Source: Prunella strophiata (taxonomy: Eukaryota; Chordata; Aves; Passeriformes; Prunellidae). Taken from it: a stretch of DNA of 64,000 bases. Positions 1 through 11,500 of the stretch are shown here, piece by piece. Each line of letters opens with the position of its first letter. Positions within the stretch are counted from its first letter, which is position 1. The stretch is taken from NCBI GenBank assembly GCA_036583965.1, contig JAZBQD010000034.1, positions 4,705,347 through 4,769,346 on the forward strand, read 5' to 3'. The position numbers were made by a program, and so were the translations under genes. Below the pieces are notes generated by a model. The model worked only from the letters and a program-made list of their open reading frames with translations, searched no databases and was not told the origin of the DNA.

Positions 1-314
1 GGAATGAGAGACCTCAAGGAATGGGTTCCCAGCCACATCATGTTGGGGCGTCTCATGGAGCTGCTGCTGCCTGCTGGGGCAGACTGGCAGGAGTTTGTGA
101 ACAACTGCCCAACACTAATTCCACCAGGATCCCCTGATGGTGACCACCCCATCCCCTTCTTGCTCCAGGGCACAACAGGAGAGACAGCAAGGGGATCACC
201 ACGTGCCTTGGGTGCCAAGGGGGACTGGCAGAAACCCTCCCCACTACCCCAAGCCCAGAGCCCGGGGGTGTCCCAGCCCCCCAGCTCAGCGAGGGAGGCC
301 ATGCTGAGTCTCAC

Positions 315-521
315 CCAGGATCTTGACGAAGTCCTGCATGTGGAGGCTGAGGGCATGGATGGAGGCTCCCCGGCTCTCATACTGCTGCTTGTTGACGGTG
401 ACGGTGGCCAGGCGCCCGCCCACGCTCGCCGCCTCGTACACGTCCAGCTGCACCTGCGGCCCGAAGTGCTGCTGCAGGAAGTACGCGGTGGCCGAGCCCC
501 CCAGCCCGGCGCCCACCACGG
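315..521 (-). CDS. PCYOX1L: PCYOX1L, one internal exon (partial gene)
   Basis: This exon encodes about 69 residues of a prenylcysteine oxidase-like flavoprotein. It starts after a pyrimidine-rich acceptor (cgctctcgcccgcag, read on the minus strand) and ends at a GTGAGA donor at 309-314. The translation opens with the dinucleotide-binding glycine motif VVGAGLGGSA. Then come FLQQHFGPQVQLDVYE, GGRLATVTVNKQQYES and SLHMQDFVKILG, which closely match the second exon of vertebrate PCYOX1L as I remember it. The family binds FAD. PCYOX1 oxidises prenylcysteines in lysosomes, while the substrate of PCYOX1L is less clear. The signal-peptide exon was not found: neither 530-711 nor 3180-3560 holds a Met followed by a hydrophobic stretch that splices into this phase. 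The remaining exons lie left of the window. PCYOX1 itself is a weaker alternative; synteny with GRPEL2 favours PCYOX1L. Confidence 0.88.
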
Positions 522-711
522 CTGCGGGCGAGAGCGGCGAGAGAGGCCCCGGGTCCGCAAGCGCGGGCCCCGGGGTTCGCGGGGGTCCCGCGGCTCCCCC
601 GGCCAGCGGTGTGGTAAGCGTCGGGGGATGCGCGGGGGATGGGGATGCCAGGGAGCGGAGCGGCGCGGAACGCTCCGTGGGCCAGCCCCGGCGGGGCAGG
701 GAAGGCGGCGC

Positions 712-3172
712 CCCCTCCGCAGGCTCTGCCCTCCGCAGGCTCTGCCCTCCGCAGGCTCTGCCCTCCGCAGGCTCTGCCCTCCGCAGGCTCTGCCCTCCGC
801 AGGCTCGGCCCTCCGCAGGCTCTGCCCTCCGCAGGCTCGGCCCTCCGCAGGCTCTGCCCTCCGCAGGCTCGGCCCTCCGCAGGCTCGGCCCTCCGCAGGC
901 TCTGCCCTCCGCAGGCTCTGCCCTCCGCAGGCTCGGCCCTCCGCAGGCTCTGCCCTCCGCAGGCTCGGCCCTCCGCAGGCTCTGCCCTCCGCAGGCTCGG
1001 CCCTCCGCAGGCTCGGCCCTCCGCAGGCTCTGCCCTCCGCAGGCTCGGCCCTCCGCAGGCTCGGCCCTCCGCAGGCTCGGCCCTCCGCAGGCTCTGCCCT
1101 CCGCAGGCTCTGCCCTCCGCAGGCTCGGCCCTCCGCAGGCTCGGCCCTCCGCAGGCTCTGCCCTCCGCAGGCTCGGCCCTCCGCAGGCTCGGCCCTCCGC
1201 AGGCTCTGCCCTCCGCAGGCTCGGCCCTCCGCAGGCTCGGCCCTCCGCAGGCTCTGCCCTCCGCAGGCTCGGCCCTCCGCAGGCTCGGCCCTCCGCAGGC
1301 TCTGCCCTCCGCAGGCTCTGCCCTCCGCAGGCTCTGCCCTCCGCAGGCTCTGCCCTCCGCAGGCTCTGCCCTCCGCAGGCTCTGCCCTCCGCAGGCTCTG
1401 CCCTCCGCAGGCTCTGCCCTCCGCAGGCTCTGCCCTCCGCAGGCTCTGCCCTCCGCAGGCTCGGCCCTCCGCAGGCTCTGCCCTCCGCAGGCTCTGCCCT
1501 CCGCAGGCTCGGCCCTCCGCAGGCTCTGCCCTCCGCAGGCTCTGCCCTCCGCAGGCTCGGCCCTCCGCAGGCTCTGCCCTCCGCAGGCTCGGCCCTCCGC
1601 AGGCTCGGCCCTCCGCAGGCTCGGCCCTCCGCAGGCTCGGCCCTCCGCAGGCTCTGCCCTCCGCAGGCTCTGCCCTCCGCAGGCTCGGCCCTCCGCAGGC
1701 TCGGCCCTCCGCAGGCTCTGCCCTCCGCAGGCTCTGCCCTCCGCAGGCTCTGCCCTCCGCAGGCTCTGCCCTCCGCAGGCTCTGCCCTCCGCAGGCTCGG
1801 CCCTCCGCAGGCTCTGCCCTCCGCAGGCTCGGCCCTCCGCAGGCTCGGCCCTCCGCAGGCTCTGCCCTCCGCAGGCTCGGCCCTCCGCAGGCTCTGCCCT
1901 CCGCAGGCTCTGCCCTCCGCAGGCTCTGCCCTCCGCAGGCTCGGCCCTCCGCAGGCTCTGCCCTCCGCAGGCTCTGCCCTCCGCAGGCTCGGCCCTCCGC
2001 AGGCTCTGCCCTCCGCAGGCTCGGCCCTCCGCAGGCTCGGCCCTCCGCAGGCTCGGCCCTCCGCAGGCCCGGCCCTCCGCAGGCTCTGCCCTCCGCAGGC
2101 TCTGCCCTCCGCAGGCTCTGCCCTCCGCAGGCTCGGCCCTCCGCAGGCTCTGCCCTCCGCAGGCTCGGCCCTCCGCAGGCTCGGCCCTCCGCAGGCTCTG
2201 CCCTCCGCAGGCTCGGCCCTCCGCAGGCTCGGCCCTCCGCAGGCTCTGCCCTCCGCAGGCTCGGCCCTCCGCAGGCTCGGCCCTCCGCAGGCTCGGCCCT
2301 CCGCAGGCTCTGCCCTCCGCAGGCTCGGCCCTCCGCAGGCTCGGCCCTCCGCAGGCTCGGCCCTCCGCAGGCTCGGCCCTCCGCAGGCTCGGCCCTCCGC
2401 AGGCTCGGCCCTCCGCAGGCTCGGCCCTCCGCAGGCTCGGCCCTCCGCAGGCTCGGCCCTCCGCAGGCTCGGCCCTCCGCAGGCTCGGCCCTCCGCAGGC
2501 TCGGCCCTCCGCAGGCTCGGCCCTCCGCAGGCTCTGCCCTCCGCAGGCTCGGCCCTCCGCAGGCTCTGCCCTCCGCAGGCTCGGCCCTCCGCAGGCTCTG
2601 CCCTCCGCAGGCTCGGCCCTCCGCAGGCTCGGCCCTCCGCAGGCTCTGCCCTCCGCAGGCTCTGCCCTCCGCAGGCTCGGCCCTCCGCAGGCTCGGCCCT
2701 CCGCAGGCTCGGCCCTCCGCAGGCTCGGCCCTCCGCAGGCTCGGCCCTCCGCAGGCTCGGCCCTCCGCAGGCTCGGCCCTCCGCAGGCTCTGCCCTCCGC
2801 AGGCTCGGCCCTCCGCAGGCTCGGCCCTCCGCAGGCTCGGCCCTCCGCAGGCTCGGCCCTCCGCAGGCTCGGCCCTCCGCAGGCTCGGCCCTCCGCAGGC
2901 TCGGCCCTCCGCAGGCTCGGCCCTCCGCAGGCTCGGCCCTCCGCAGGCTCTGCCCTCCGCAGGCTCGGCCCTCCGCAGGCTCGGCCCTCCGCAGGCTCGG
3001 CCCTCCGCAGGCTCGGCCCTCCGCAGGCTCGGCCCTCCGCAGGCTCGGCCCTCCGCAGGCTCGGCCCTCCGCAGGCTCTGCCCTCCGCAGGCTCTGCCCT
3101 CCGCAGCTCTGCCCTCCGCAGGCTCTGCCCTCCGCAGGCTCGGCCCTCCGCAGGCTCGGCCCTCCGCAGGCT
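712..3172. repeat. 16-bp minisatellite, about 153 tandem copies
   Basis: The unit is ggctcKgccctccgca, where K is T or G. It runs without interruption apart from one ggcccggccctccgca variant near 2067 and one shortened unit near 3105. Because 16 is not a multiple of 3 and no stop arises in three consecutive units, all three plus frames and two minus frames stay open for 850-1200 codons. These long ORFs are by-products of the repeat, not proteins. The array lies immediately 5' (gene orientation) of the PCYOX1L exon, so it is either in intron 1 or in the promoter region. Confidence 0.97.
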
Positions 3173-5010
3173 CGGGCCCCGCCGCCCCCCCTCCTTTCCC
3201 CCGCCCCGCCCGTAGCCCGGCACGGCCCCGCGCAGCGCAGGGCGGAGAGAGGCGCTGAGGGGACACCGGGGACAGCGACACCCTGGCGACAGCGTCCCCC
3301 TGCCCTCCGCTCCTCGCACGGGCCCGGCCCGAGGTGCCCCGGCAGTGCTGCCAGACACGTTCTGCATGGGCTCCATGGGCAGCGGGTGATGCTCACAGAG
3401 CGCGGGCCGAGCGGGCCAGGCTCGGTCCTGCCTGCCTCGTGCAGCAGCCGGGGCGCTGGGAGCTTTCGGTCGGACTTTGTGCCCTGGGCAAAACACGGTG
3501 CCTGACAGGGAGCGGTTTGTGCCAAGGGCATCCCACGGGAGCCCGCTGCTACTCGGATTACAAAGGATAGCAAAGGCTGAGCAAAAACTCTCGAACAGGC
3601 TGGACATGTTATCGCAGACCCAGAGCCTGCTCCAGCCCAGGGCTGGCTCCTTACCAAGGGACAGAATTCTGCTCGAGAATCCATCACTTTGTCTCCGGGA
3701 AACACAACACAAGCACAGGCCCCTTCCATCCCCCAGCCAGGAGCTACTTCAGACTCTCTGCACATACAACCCTGAACCCCAAGGGTGAATATTTGGGGTG
3801 GGCACAGACAAAAATTACCCTTGCTCACAATGGGCAGGATCCCACTGGGATGGGGAGATGACGATCCCAAGCAGCTCAAAACACAGCACACAAATATCTT
3901 TGCAGCACATCTCGGGTTTTAACAAGCTCTTACTTAACCAGCCTGATTTCCCCAGGGCTGTGGGCGACAAGAAATCTGCTGTGCACACAGCAGGGCTCCC
4001 AGGCAGGTCAGCACTGCTCCCAGTCCCCACCCTGCTCACAGGAGTTCTGGATATTTTGTCATGCCATAAGCAAAATGCTCTGCCCCAAGCTCTGAGGCTT
4101 TTCTGCACATGGTGGTGTGAGAGCTCCCAACTCTCACTGTTGCTGCAGAGAAAAACCAGCAGAGCCAGAAATGGCAGCAGCAGGATTTCCTGGGCTGGGG
4201 TGCATTTTAGGCAGGATGAGGAAAAGCCCCTATAATGGCCACCACCCCTGCAGCACTGCTGGCTTTGCTGGCAGATCTTTAGCATGGAAACATTGATCTC
4301 ACCCCCTCAAAGGCTATTTGTAAATGGTCTTTTGCAAATGCTTTTTATGGCAGGGAGAAGTGCCCGGGGGCATCCAGAGCTCAGGGAGAACAAGGCCCAC
4401 CTACACGGAACCAAGTGTGCAAAAGCAGGAATGGAGGCTCAGCTATTTTTGCAGAGAATGAAATCTGTTACAAACACACCCTCACAGAGAAAGCCTCGTC
4501 TTTCTCCCTCAAACCCCTGAAATCACAGCCTGCCTGTGGGTACCACGGTGTGAAGGCACCCTGTAAATTAACAACATTTAACTGCAGTTAACCCACTCTT
4601 AACAGCACACACGGGGCAAACACGCAGCAGAACCAAGCCAAGATAAACCCAGAGATGCAGATTTCAGCTTCTGGCAGAGCTCTGCTGAACCAACCACCAC
4701 CAGGGGCTGGCAGGAAACATTTCTCTCCACAGTCACCCAGGAACAGACACAGCAGAAGGTGTGGAACTGCCTGGGCAGGTTATCAGTGCAGGAATCACTG
4801 ACACCAACCCCCTGTGTGTGCATTTCTGGGAGTTCTCCTAAAGCATCATTAATAAAATGTTCAGCCAAGTGCTGCTGCAGCCCTTTCACAGACAATGGGA
4901 TCAGGAACAGCAAGAAACCTTCCCATGTGCAGCCCCAGCTGGCTGGAGATGGAATGAGCAGCAGTTTGAGGCAGGGAAAAAGGCAAGAGAAGTCACTGCA
5001 ATTCTTCTGT

Positions 5011-5016
5011 TTTATT
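5011..5016 (-). other. Candidate polyadenylation signal of GRPEL2
   Basis: The minus strand reads AATAAA here (tttatt on plus). It is the only canonical hexamer I noticed on the minus strand downstream of the GRPEL2 stop and before the CpG-rich PCYOX1L side. Using it would give a 3' UTR of about 3.5 kb. The assignment is positional only. Confidence 0.35.
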
Positions 5017-8000
5017 AGCAAATGGACAGTATCTGGACAGCTAAAGGAAATCAGACCTTTCCAACATCAACTCCAATGTTGTTGTCAATTCTTTGCACTG
5101 CTCCCACACATCTCTGTCTTTCATACAGCCAGAACCTTTGGGTAAACAAAGAGCACAGAAACACACAAAAAATACAATATATACACGTTTTCCCCCCACC
5201 TAAACAGCCTTAGATTTTTGGACATTAGCAACGCTTTGTTCATTTGACTTTGCAAATAATACCAAACACCTCAAGTTTTAAAATAAAAAAATACTACAAT
5301 ATTCACAATATAAAACTTAAATACTTTTTTTTTTTTTTTTTTTTTAATTAAGGTACTGCTAGGAGCTATTGAGTGATCACAGCTCTTCCAACAGAAGCTC
5401 TGCTGCTGAAGCACTGGGAAGTTCAGGTTCACAAAGCAACATCCATTTCATTCTGCACTGCTCCTGGTCAGAGTTCAGATCTTGCCATGCTTGTGACAGT
5501 GCCACTGGAGACTTGTCCAGGTGTGGAAATGACTAAAAGGTGCATGACACTTCCTCCCCTCTGCTATACCTGCCCTGTTCATGTATTCCTGTGTTTTCAT
5601 TCAACAGTCACTGGATAAAGTGACTGCAGAGGAGCAGCTCATGGGTCAGTGCCCTCCCTGCAGGAGTTACAGAAACAGGGCAGAAAAGGCAGCAAGAACC
5701 AAGGAGAAATTCAACCCACCCTTCCACAACCTCGTCCAGGACAGAAAAAAAACATCACTAAGTGTGCTTGAAAGGCAAGAGAATCAAATTTTACCTGGGA
5801 AATCTGGATTCTGTGATGGAATCCAGGTTTGGTTATTTCATTTTCACTTCACCTTTCAAAGGAAGCAGAAACTGGGACAAACAACAGCTACAGGATTTAT
5901 CTCTTTGGTAACATCTGTGAAAGTCTCTCAGCATTGCCTCTGTTTCACAGGAATCATAACTCTGATAAGATCCTGTAGAAGTTTTGTAGGTTTCACTGGG
6001 AGAAGAACTTGCCCCAAATTAATCAGGGCCTCTGTGAGAGTGGGAAAGACTGCACAGGAGCTGGATCCCTCAGGGTCCTGCTGCAGCCACACTGCAGTGC
6101 CTCAGTGAGAGCAGACCCCAGACAGACAAGCTGATAAATCCTCTCTCAGTACAGACAGAAGGTCTGGAGTGCATTTCAGGGCATTTCCTTAAGGCAGAAG
6201 TGGGTGAATACTGGCTGAGGAGACAGGCAGAGCTGGCAAAGCCAAGTTGGACTGAGTGGCTGTAACATTTTTTTCAAAGTCCAGTGGCTCCACGGGTGAA
6301 TTTAAAGAGGATTTGGATCCCATCACTCCTAGTCACAGCCAGCTGCAGCCCCTGTGACAGAAAACTGTCTGTAGTGTAAAATGCCTGTGCTTTTTGGCTC
6401 CTTACAACTCAAGTTTCACTTTCAAAGTTGGTTTCCAGCTGTCCCCTCATACTGCAAGACTCAGCTGATACAGCAGGGGCTGAAGAGGCAGCAGAGACCC
6501 CACTGTTCCAGCTGAGGACATGAGTTCATCACTTTTGAGGAAGAACAGCCAGATTTGTAGTGTCACATTTCATATTTTACCATTCTTCTCTGGAGAAACA
6601 GCGTACCCTGGTGACCTGCTCAGCACAACAATGGGCAGGAAGTCCTGTTTATCTCTGAAACTTCCAAACCCATGGTAATAACACACTGAACAAGAGGTCT
6701 GCCCATGAGCTAAAGCTGCCAGGAGTGCTGTTTTCAGGGCTGAAATCTCCAGTACCTCCCTCAGAAACTACTGCACAGAGGCAGAAACCACACTCCAAAA
6801 AGGATCCACTACAGACTCACACCACAGCTGCCACTAAAAAAGGTTGCATGGAGCAGGTTAGAAATGTGCAGATTCTTTAAATTTCTGTGATGCCAACCCA
6901 TTAACTGCACACAGTCTCCCCAGGTGAAAGACTGGCAGTACTAAAGGCTGTGATGATCTTCAAGTCCACCACAAAAGGGTTTTCAGCTGAAGCCTCCAAA
7001 GGAATGGAAGAAGAATAAGTTTTCTTCCAAACCAGGGATGGCATCCACTCTAAGTAAAGCATTTTTGGAAGTGCATTTGTCAGGTTATGGAACCAATTCC
7101 AGAAAGTAAAAAGGAAGGAATGAACAAATCAGCAAGAAACAAGCTGAAAACCAACCATTCCTGGTTTTTTTTGTGGCTTAACTGTTCTTCTGTCATTTGG
7201 CTGCTTGCTGCTCTGCAAAGGGTTAAATTCTGATCCTCCTCAGTGACTGCATCCTTTCAGCTGAGATAAATGAACTCCCAGGCAATAGGGCCAGTGGGAA
7301 ATACATATGTGCTGTGACAACAACATGCCTCCAACCAGGAGGACAGCTCGAGGTCAGCTTTCACTTCCTCAGCCTTCTGCTTTCTCTTGCTTTCTTGTCT
7401 CTGCTGCTAAAATTGGTTCAAGGGCACTTGAGACTTTGGAGCAGAGAAGATTTTTCTCCTTGCATCAAAACCCAAAAGGTTTCATATTTACTAGGATCAT
7501 TGAAAGTAGAATCAGAATATGGACTGGAAGTTGGTGTAATCTGAGGATCTCTACTGGAGAGCTGAGAAAATAGAACAGTCCAGATTTCCTGCTTAAGGGC
7601 ACAGCTCCATTTTGCCAGCAGCTGCAACAAAGAGCACATAGTTTATCATGCTTGAAAGCTGCACAAATACCCACCAGGGAAGAGAAATTACTCTCCTCTA
7701 AAACATACATTTGGGTTGGAGATTAAGAGATGTGAGGACAGTTTTCTGGCTCCACCACAAATCACCGTTCCCTGGTTTACCTTTGGGAACAAAGAGTCAA
7801 GCTGGAATTTTACCTGGAGAAGGAATATTAACATTAGTCTGACCTAACAACTGAATTCTTTTAAAACCCTCATCTCTATTCAACTCTAGTACAACAGAAA
7901 TTCCATGAATTCCAGATTGTTTTCCTGAAGCAATGTAAGAAAAAGCTGCCCCTAAATGTTATTTCAAGTGATCATCTTCACCCCATCTGAGGGGTCTGGG

Positions 8001-8019
8001 GACAAGGGAAGACATCAAA

Positions 8020-8160
8020 TCCAGGTGATAATAATACTCATCCCTCTGGACTTTTGCCAGTGCTTTGCACATGGAAAGCCTCAGCACATCCCTGTGAGGT
8101 AGGTCAGTATTATTACAGTCCCTTAATACAGCTGTGGAAAGTGAGGCAGAGAAGTTCCTT
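8020..8160 (+). mobile_element. MIR/CORE-type SINE fossil
   Basis: The segment contains gtgaggtaggtcagtattat, then tacagctgtggaaagtgagg and cagagaagtt. These follow in order the central core and 3' half of the MIR consensus (GTGAGGTAGGTACTATTATTA, then TACAGATGAGGAAACTGAGG, then CAGAGAGGTT) as I remember it. It is diverged and short, as expected for an insertion older than the bird-mammal split. It sits antisense in the likely GRPEL2 3' UTR. Confidence 0.6.
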
Positions 8161-8501
8161 TCCTGGAGGCCACTGCAGGAGTCTCCATCAGAGACGGACC
8201 AGAGAGACAAGAAGAGAATTTCCCTTTCTCTCCACATCTCCCCTCTTCCCCATACAAACCATGGAGAAATAGGCAGAGAAGGAGGTTACAGTGCCCCAAA
8301 TTTCTGACACACAGCAGGACTCCACGGGCTCCAAGGAGGACCATTAAATACACGAGTACCTCAGCACGAACGGCGACACCGCCGCGCACGCGACCCCGAA
8401 GCCATCACACGACACAAACCCAGCTCAATAAATAAGTAAATACATGCAGCTGTGACTGTCCCCAGCTCAGCAAGGTCCCAGGTGGAGCAGCTGATGCCAC
8501 C

Positions 8502-11500
8502 TCACTCCTGTGCCTCCACGGCCACGCCAACCAGCGCGTGCCTGATGGTGCGGCCGTGCAGTTTGTAGCCGTCCTGCGTGACCAGCGCCACCGTGCCCGG
8601 CTGCATGCCCTCGGCTGGCACGTGGCAGATGATCTCGTGGTCGTAGGGGTCGTACCTGCCACCCACAGGGTTCATCTTCTGCAGGCCATGCTTGGCAAAG
8701 ACGCTCTGCAGCTTGGCCTCGATGAGGGAGAGGCCCTCGTAGATCTTCTTCAGGGTGGGGTTGGGATCGCTGGGCTCCTCCGCGTGGCCCGCGGCACTCT
8801 CAGCTGTCTTCTCCAGGATGTCTGCCACCTCCACCAGGTCCCTGCAGAAACTCTGGATGCCTGCAGGAAGGAAATGAAGGACAGCTTACAGAACATCCAG
8901 AGCACCAGTACCAAGGACAGACAAAGTCACAGTGGTTTGAAGGCACCTTTAAAGCTGCTCATTGATTTGAAGTTAATGTAGCGAGACCAGGCAGTGTCTT
9001 CTGATTGCTGGAACCAAAGCTTCAGCATTAAGAGTAATCTGAAGACTCCCCAAATCAAGGAATATGCAGGAAATGCACATCCATACCATGAACACATATA
9101 TATTTGGTATTCCTGACAGAGCAGAGCATTAATGTCTCACTCCAAACAGTTTTTTCAACTTAGATTTGTCATTTAGGACTCTGCTCCACACCCCCTGCTC
9201 CAGTCCCACTGACATAATTTTGTCACACAAATGCCCATTCCACAGGGAACAAACACAATGGGGGGAAGCAAAAACAATGTGTGGCTATTCAGAAGTACAA
9301 AATCCCCAATTTATTCATAGCTTAAAACCATTGTGGAAAGACTGGACCAAAATGGTCCTTGTGCTGGTCATGAAAAACCAGGCAGGTTTTGTCATTCAAA
9401 ACTAATGACAAAAGGGTTAGACTGGCTGCATTTCCAGCAGTGGTTTCTTGCACAGTGCAGAAATTCCAGGAAAAGCTGCCTCCCTCAGTTACATAAATGT
9501 CATAACTCCCTGACTGGAATGACACATTAGGGAAACAGAGAAAATGAGGCAATAGTCAGGTGCTGTCTGCAGCTGTACATGTGAACAAAGGGAGAGGAAG
9601 GAGATGCAGTAAAGCAGCAGACAGAAGCCCAGCAATTACCACACATTTCACAGAATCAGAGTCACTCAGGCTGCTCAAGACCTTTAAGATCATCAAGTCA
9701 GCACTGCCAAGGCCACCACTAAACCGTGTCACAGTCTTTCCAACACCTCCAGGGATGGTGTCCCCACCTCTTCCCTGGGCAGCCTGTGCCAGTGCTTGGC
9801 AACACTCTCAGTGAAGAAATTTCTCCTAAAATCCAATCTAAACCTCCCCTGGCACAAATTGAGGCTGTTTTCTCTTGTCTTAACTCTCATCAATTGGGAA
9901 GAGAGACTAACCCCACCTGGCTATGAGCTCCTTTCAGATTCTCCTCTTATCTACAGATCTCCAAGTCTCACTCTGTGAGCAATTTCTAATAAAGAACTTA
10001 TTTTTTCTTCATGCTACATATCAAATCCCAAGAGCTCAAAAAAACCCTCTCAAAATCAATCATCCTGTTGTTGATTATCCCCAAACTCAGCAGCCATTTC
10101 ATAGCACCATGGGTGGAAGGTAAGAAAATACAGCAGCTCTAATTTCAAGGCTGCTAGAATTAGCTAACAATAAACCTCTTGAGATTCATGCTTTATGGAG
10201 AAAAACAGTTTTTCATTCTCAGAGATGGTTCTGGCACAGTGCAATGCCTGAACAGCACTTTCTTCCCCCTTCACCTGCTTCTGCTGCCAAAGCTACAAAT
10301 CCAGCTCATTTCACTGATGCTAAAATATTTCTTTTAGAGGTTTTAAACATCTAATCTAGAGATTGGCAACTACTGCCCCAGGCTGCATCTACCTCCAATG
10401 AACTGAAGCAGAGGAGGCTGTTAATATAGTAAAGGAGATCACAACCTGATGACACAGCTGAGTATAAAATACACCCTGCCAGAGCCAATCCTCAGCACAC
10501 AGCAGAGCCTGCATTTTCAACCAAGTCAGCAGAACTAAACTCAGCTGCACTGGGACTATTTAAAAAAAAAAAAAAATAGTCACAATTCTGTGATTCTGTG
10601 GGTAAACCTGATAGGACAGGACACAGCTGGACACAGAGGAAAAATAGTGATTAAGCCCAGATATCAAGAGTCCAGGCCAAACATCACAGCAGGCTTTGAA
10701 ATAAACGAGGGAGGGCAGGACAGGGGGGACAGAAAAGCTGCTGCTCAGCATTTTCTGCTCAGGCAGGCAGGCCAGTGCAGCAAACACAGCTCTTCTGCTT
10801 ACCAAAGAGTTTGGCATCTTCCACAAACTTCTGTGTTCTCCTCCGGACGTTCTCGGAGTCTGCCAAAGCTCTCCGGTATCGCTCCTGTCACCACAGAGGG
10901 GACACGTCAGAGCAGCAGGTAAAACCCCTCCCCTGACACTGCAAACCCCTCAGAAATGCTTCAAAAAGAGAAGCTTCTGCTGGGCTCCTGCATTTTCATA
11001 CAAAGACAAGTCTTTCTACTGATTAACCAAAAACTGCAACTCCCTCAGAAGAGCCAAGGAAGGCCAAAAATATTCTGGGCACTGAGTGGCTGAGTTCAGC
11101 TGAACAGCCACTGTCAGGCTGCTGCTGAGATCCTCCTCTCCAGCAGGCAGCTCTCTCTGTGACAGCTGATTTCTCACTCAGAGCAGGATTCTCAGGGTGA
11201 TTATCTCCAGAACAGCCCAGTGCTGTGGCATTTAATCCTCCCCTCAGTCCCGTGTGCTCTTCAGTATAGAACCTGATTTCCATCACACACAGGCACTTAA
11301 AAGGGCTTCCCTTCCTGGGTAATCTGGATCCAGTGTGACATAAAGCTGTTAGGGAGTGTCCAAAGGAGGGGCACGAGGATGGGGAAGGGTCTGGAGGAGC
11401 AGCTGAGGGCACTGGAACTCTCCAAGGGGAGACTCCTTGGGGGCTGCAGCTCCTCCTGAGGGGCAGCTCTGATCTCTGGGACAGGGACAGGGCACAGGGG

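Larger units (their letters stand above)
3173..8501. other. PCYOX1L/GRPEL2 interval, including the probable GRPEL2 3' UTR
   Basis: No coding exon was recognised here. The stretch 3173-3560 is CpG-rich and could hold the PCYOX1L promoter and first exon, but none could be placed. From about 5000 to 8501 the sequence is AT-richer, has no long conserved ORF and lies directly 3' of the GRPEL2 stop codon. Mammalian GRPEL2 also has a long 3' UTR, so most of this is probably GRPEL2 3' UTR. A T-run at about 5324-5345 and an ancient SINE at about 8020-8160 lie inside it. Confidence 0.5.

Noticed and set aside
712..3172. CRISPR array
   Set aside because: Units are directly adjacent with no unique spacers, and the genome is clearly a vertebrate nuclear one.
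4..3891. Giant ORFs of 858-1201 codons on both strands across the 16-bp array
   Set aside because: They are by-products of a 16-bp unit without stops; translation is a pure 16-residue repeat with no domain, and several overlap in different frames. Only the PCYOX1L exon (315-521) inside the minus-strand ORF is real.
8502..8860. GRPEL1 rather than GRPEL2
   Set aside because: The residues and the neighbours (PCYOX1L, AFAP1L1) fit GRPEL2; GRPEL1 lies in a different neighbourhood in vertebrates.
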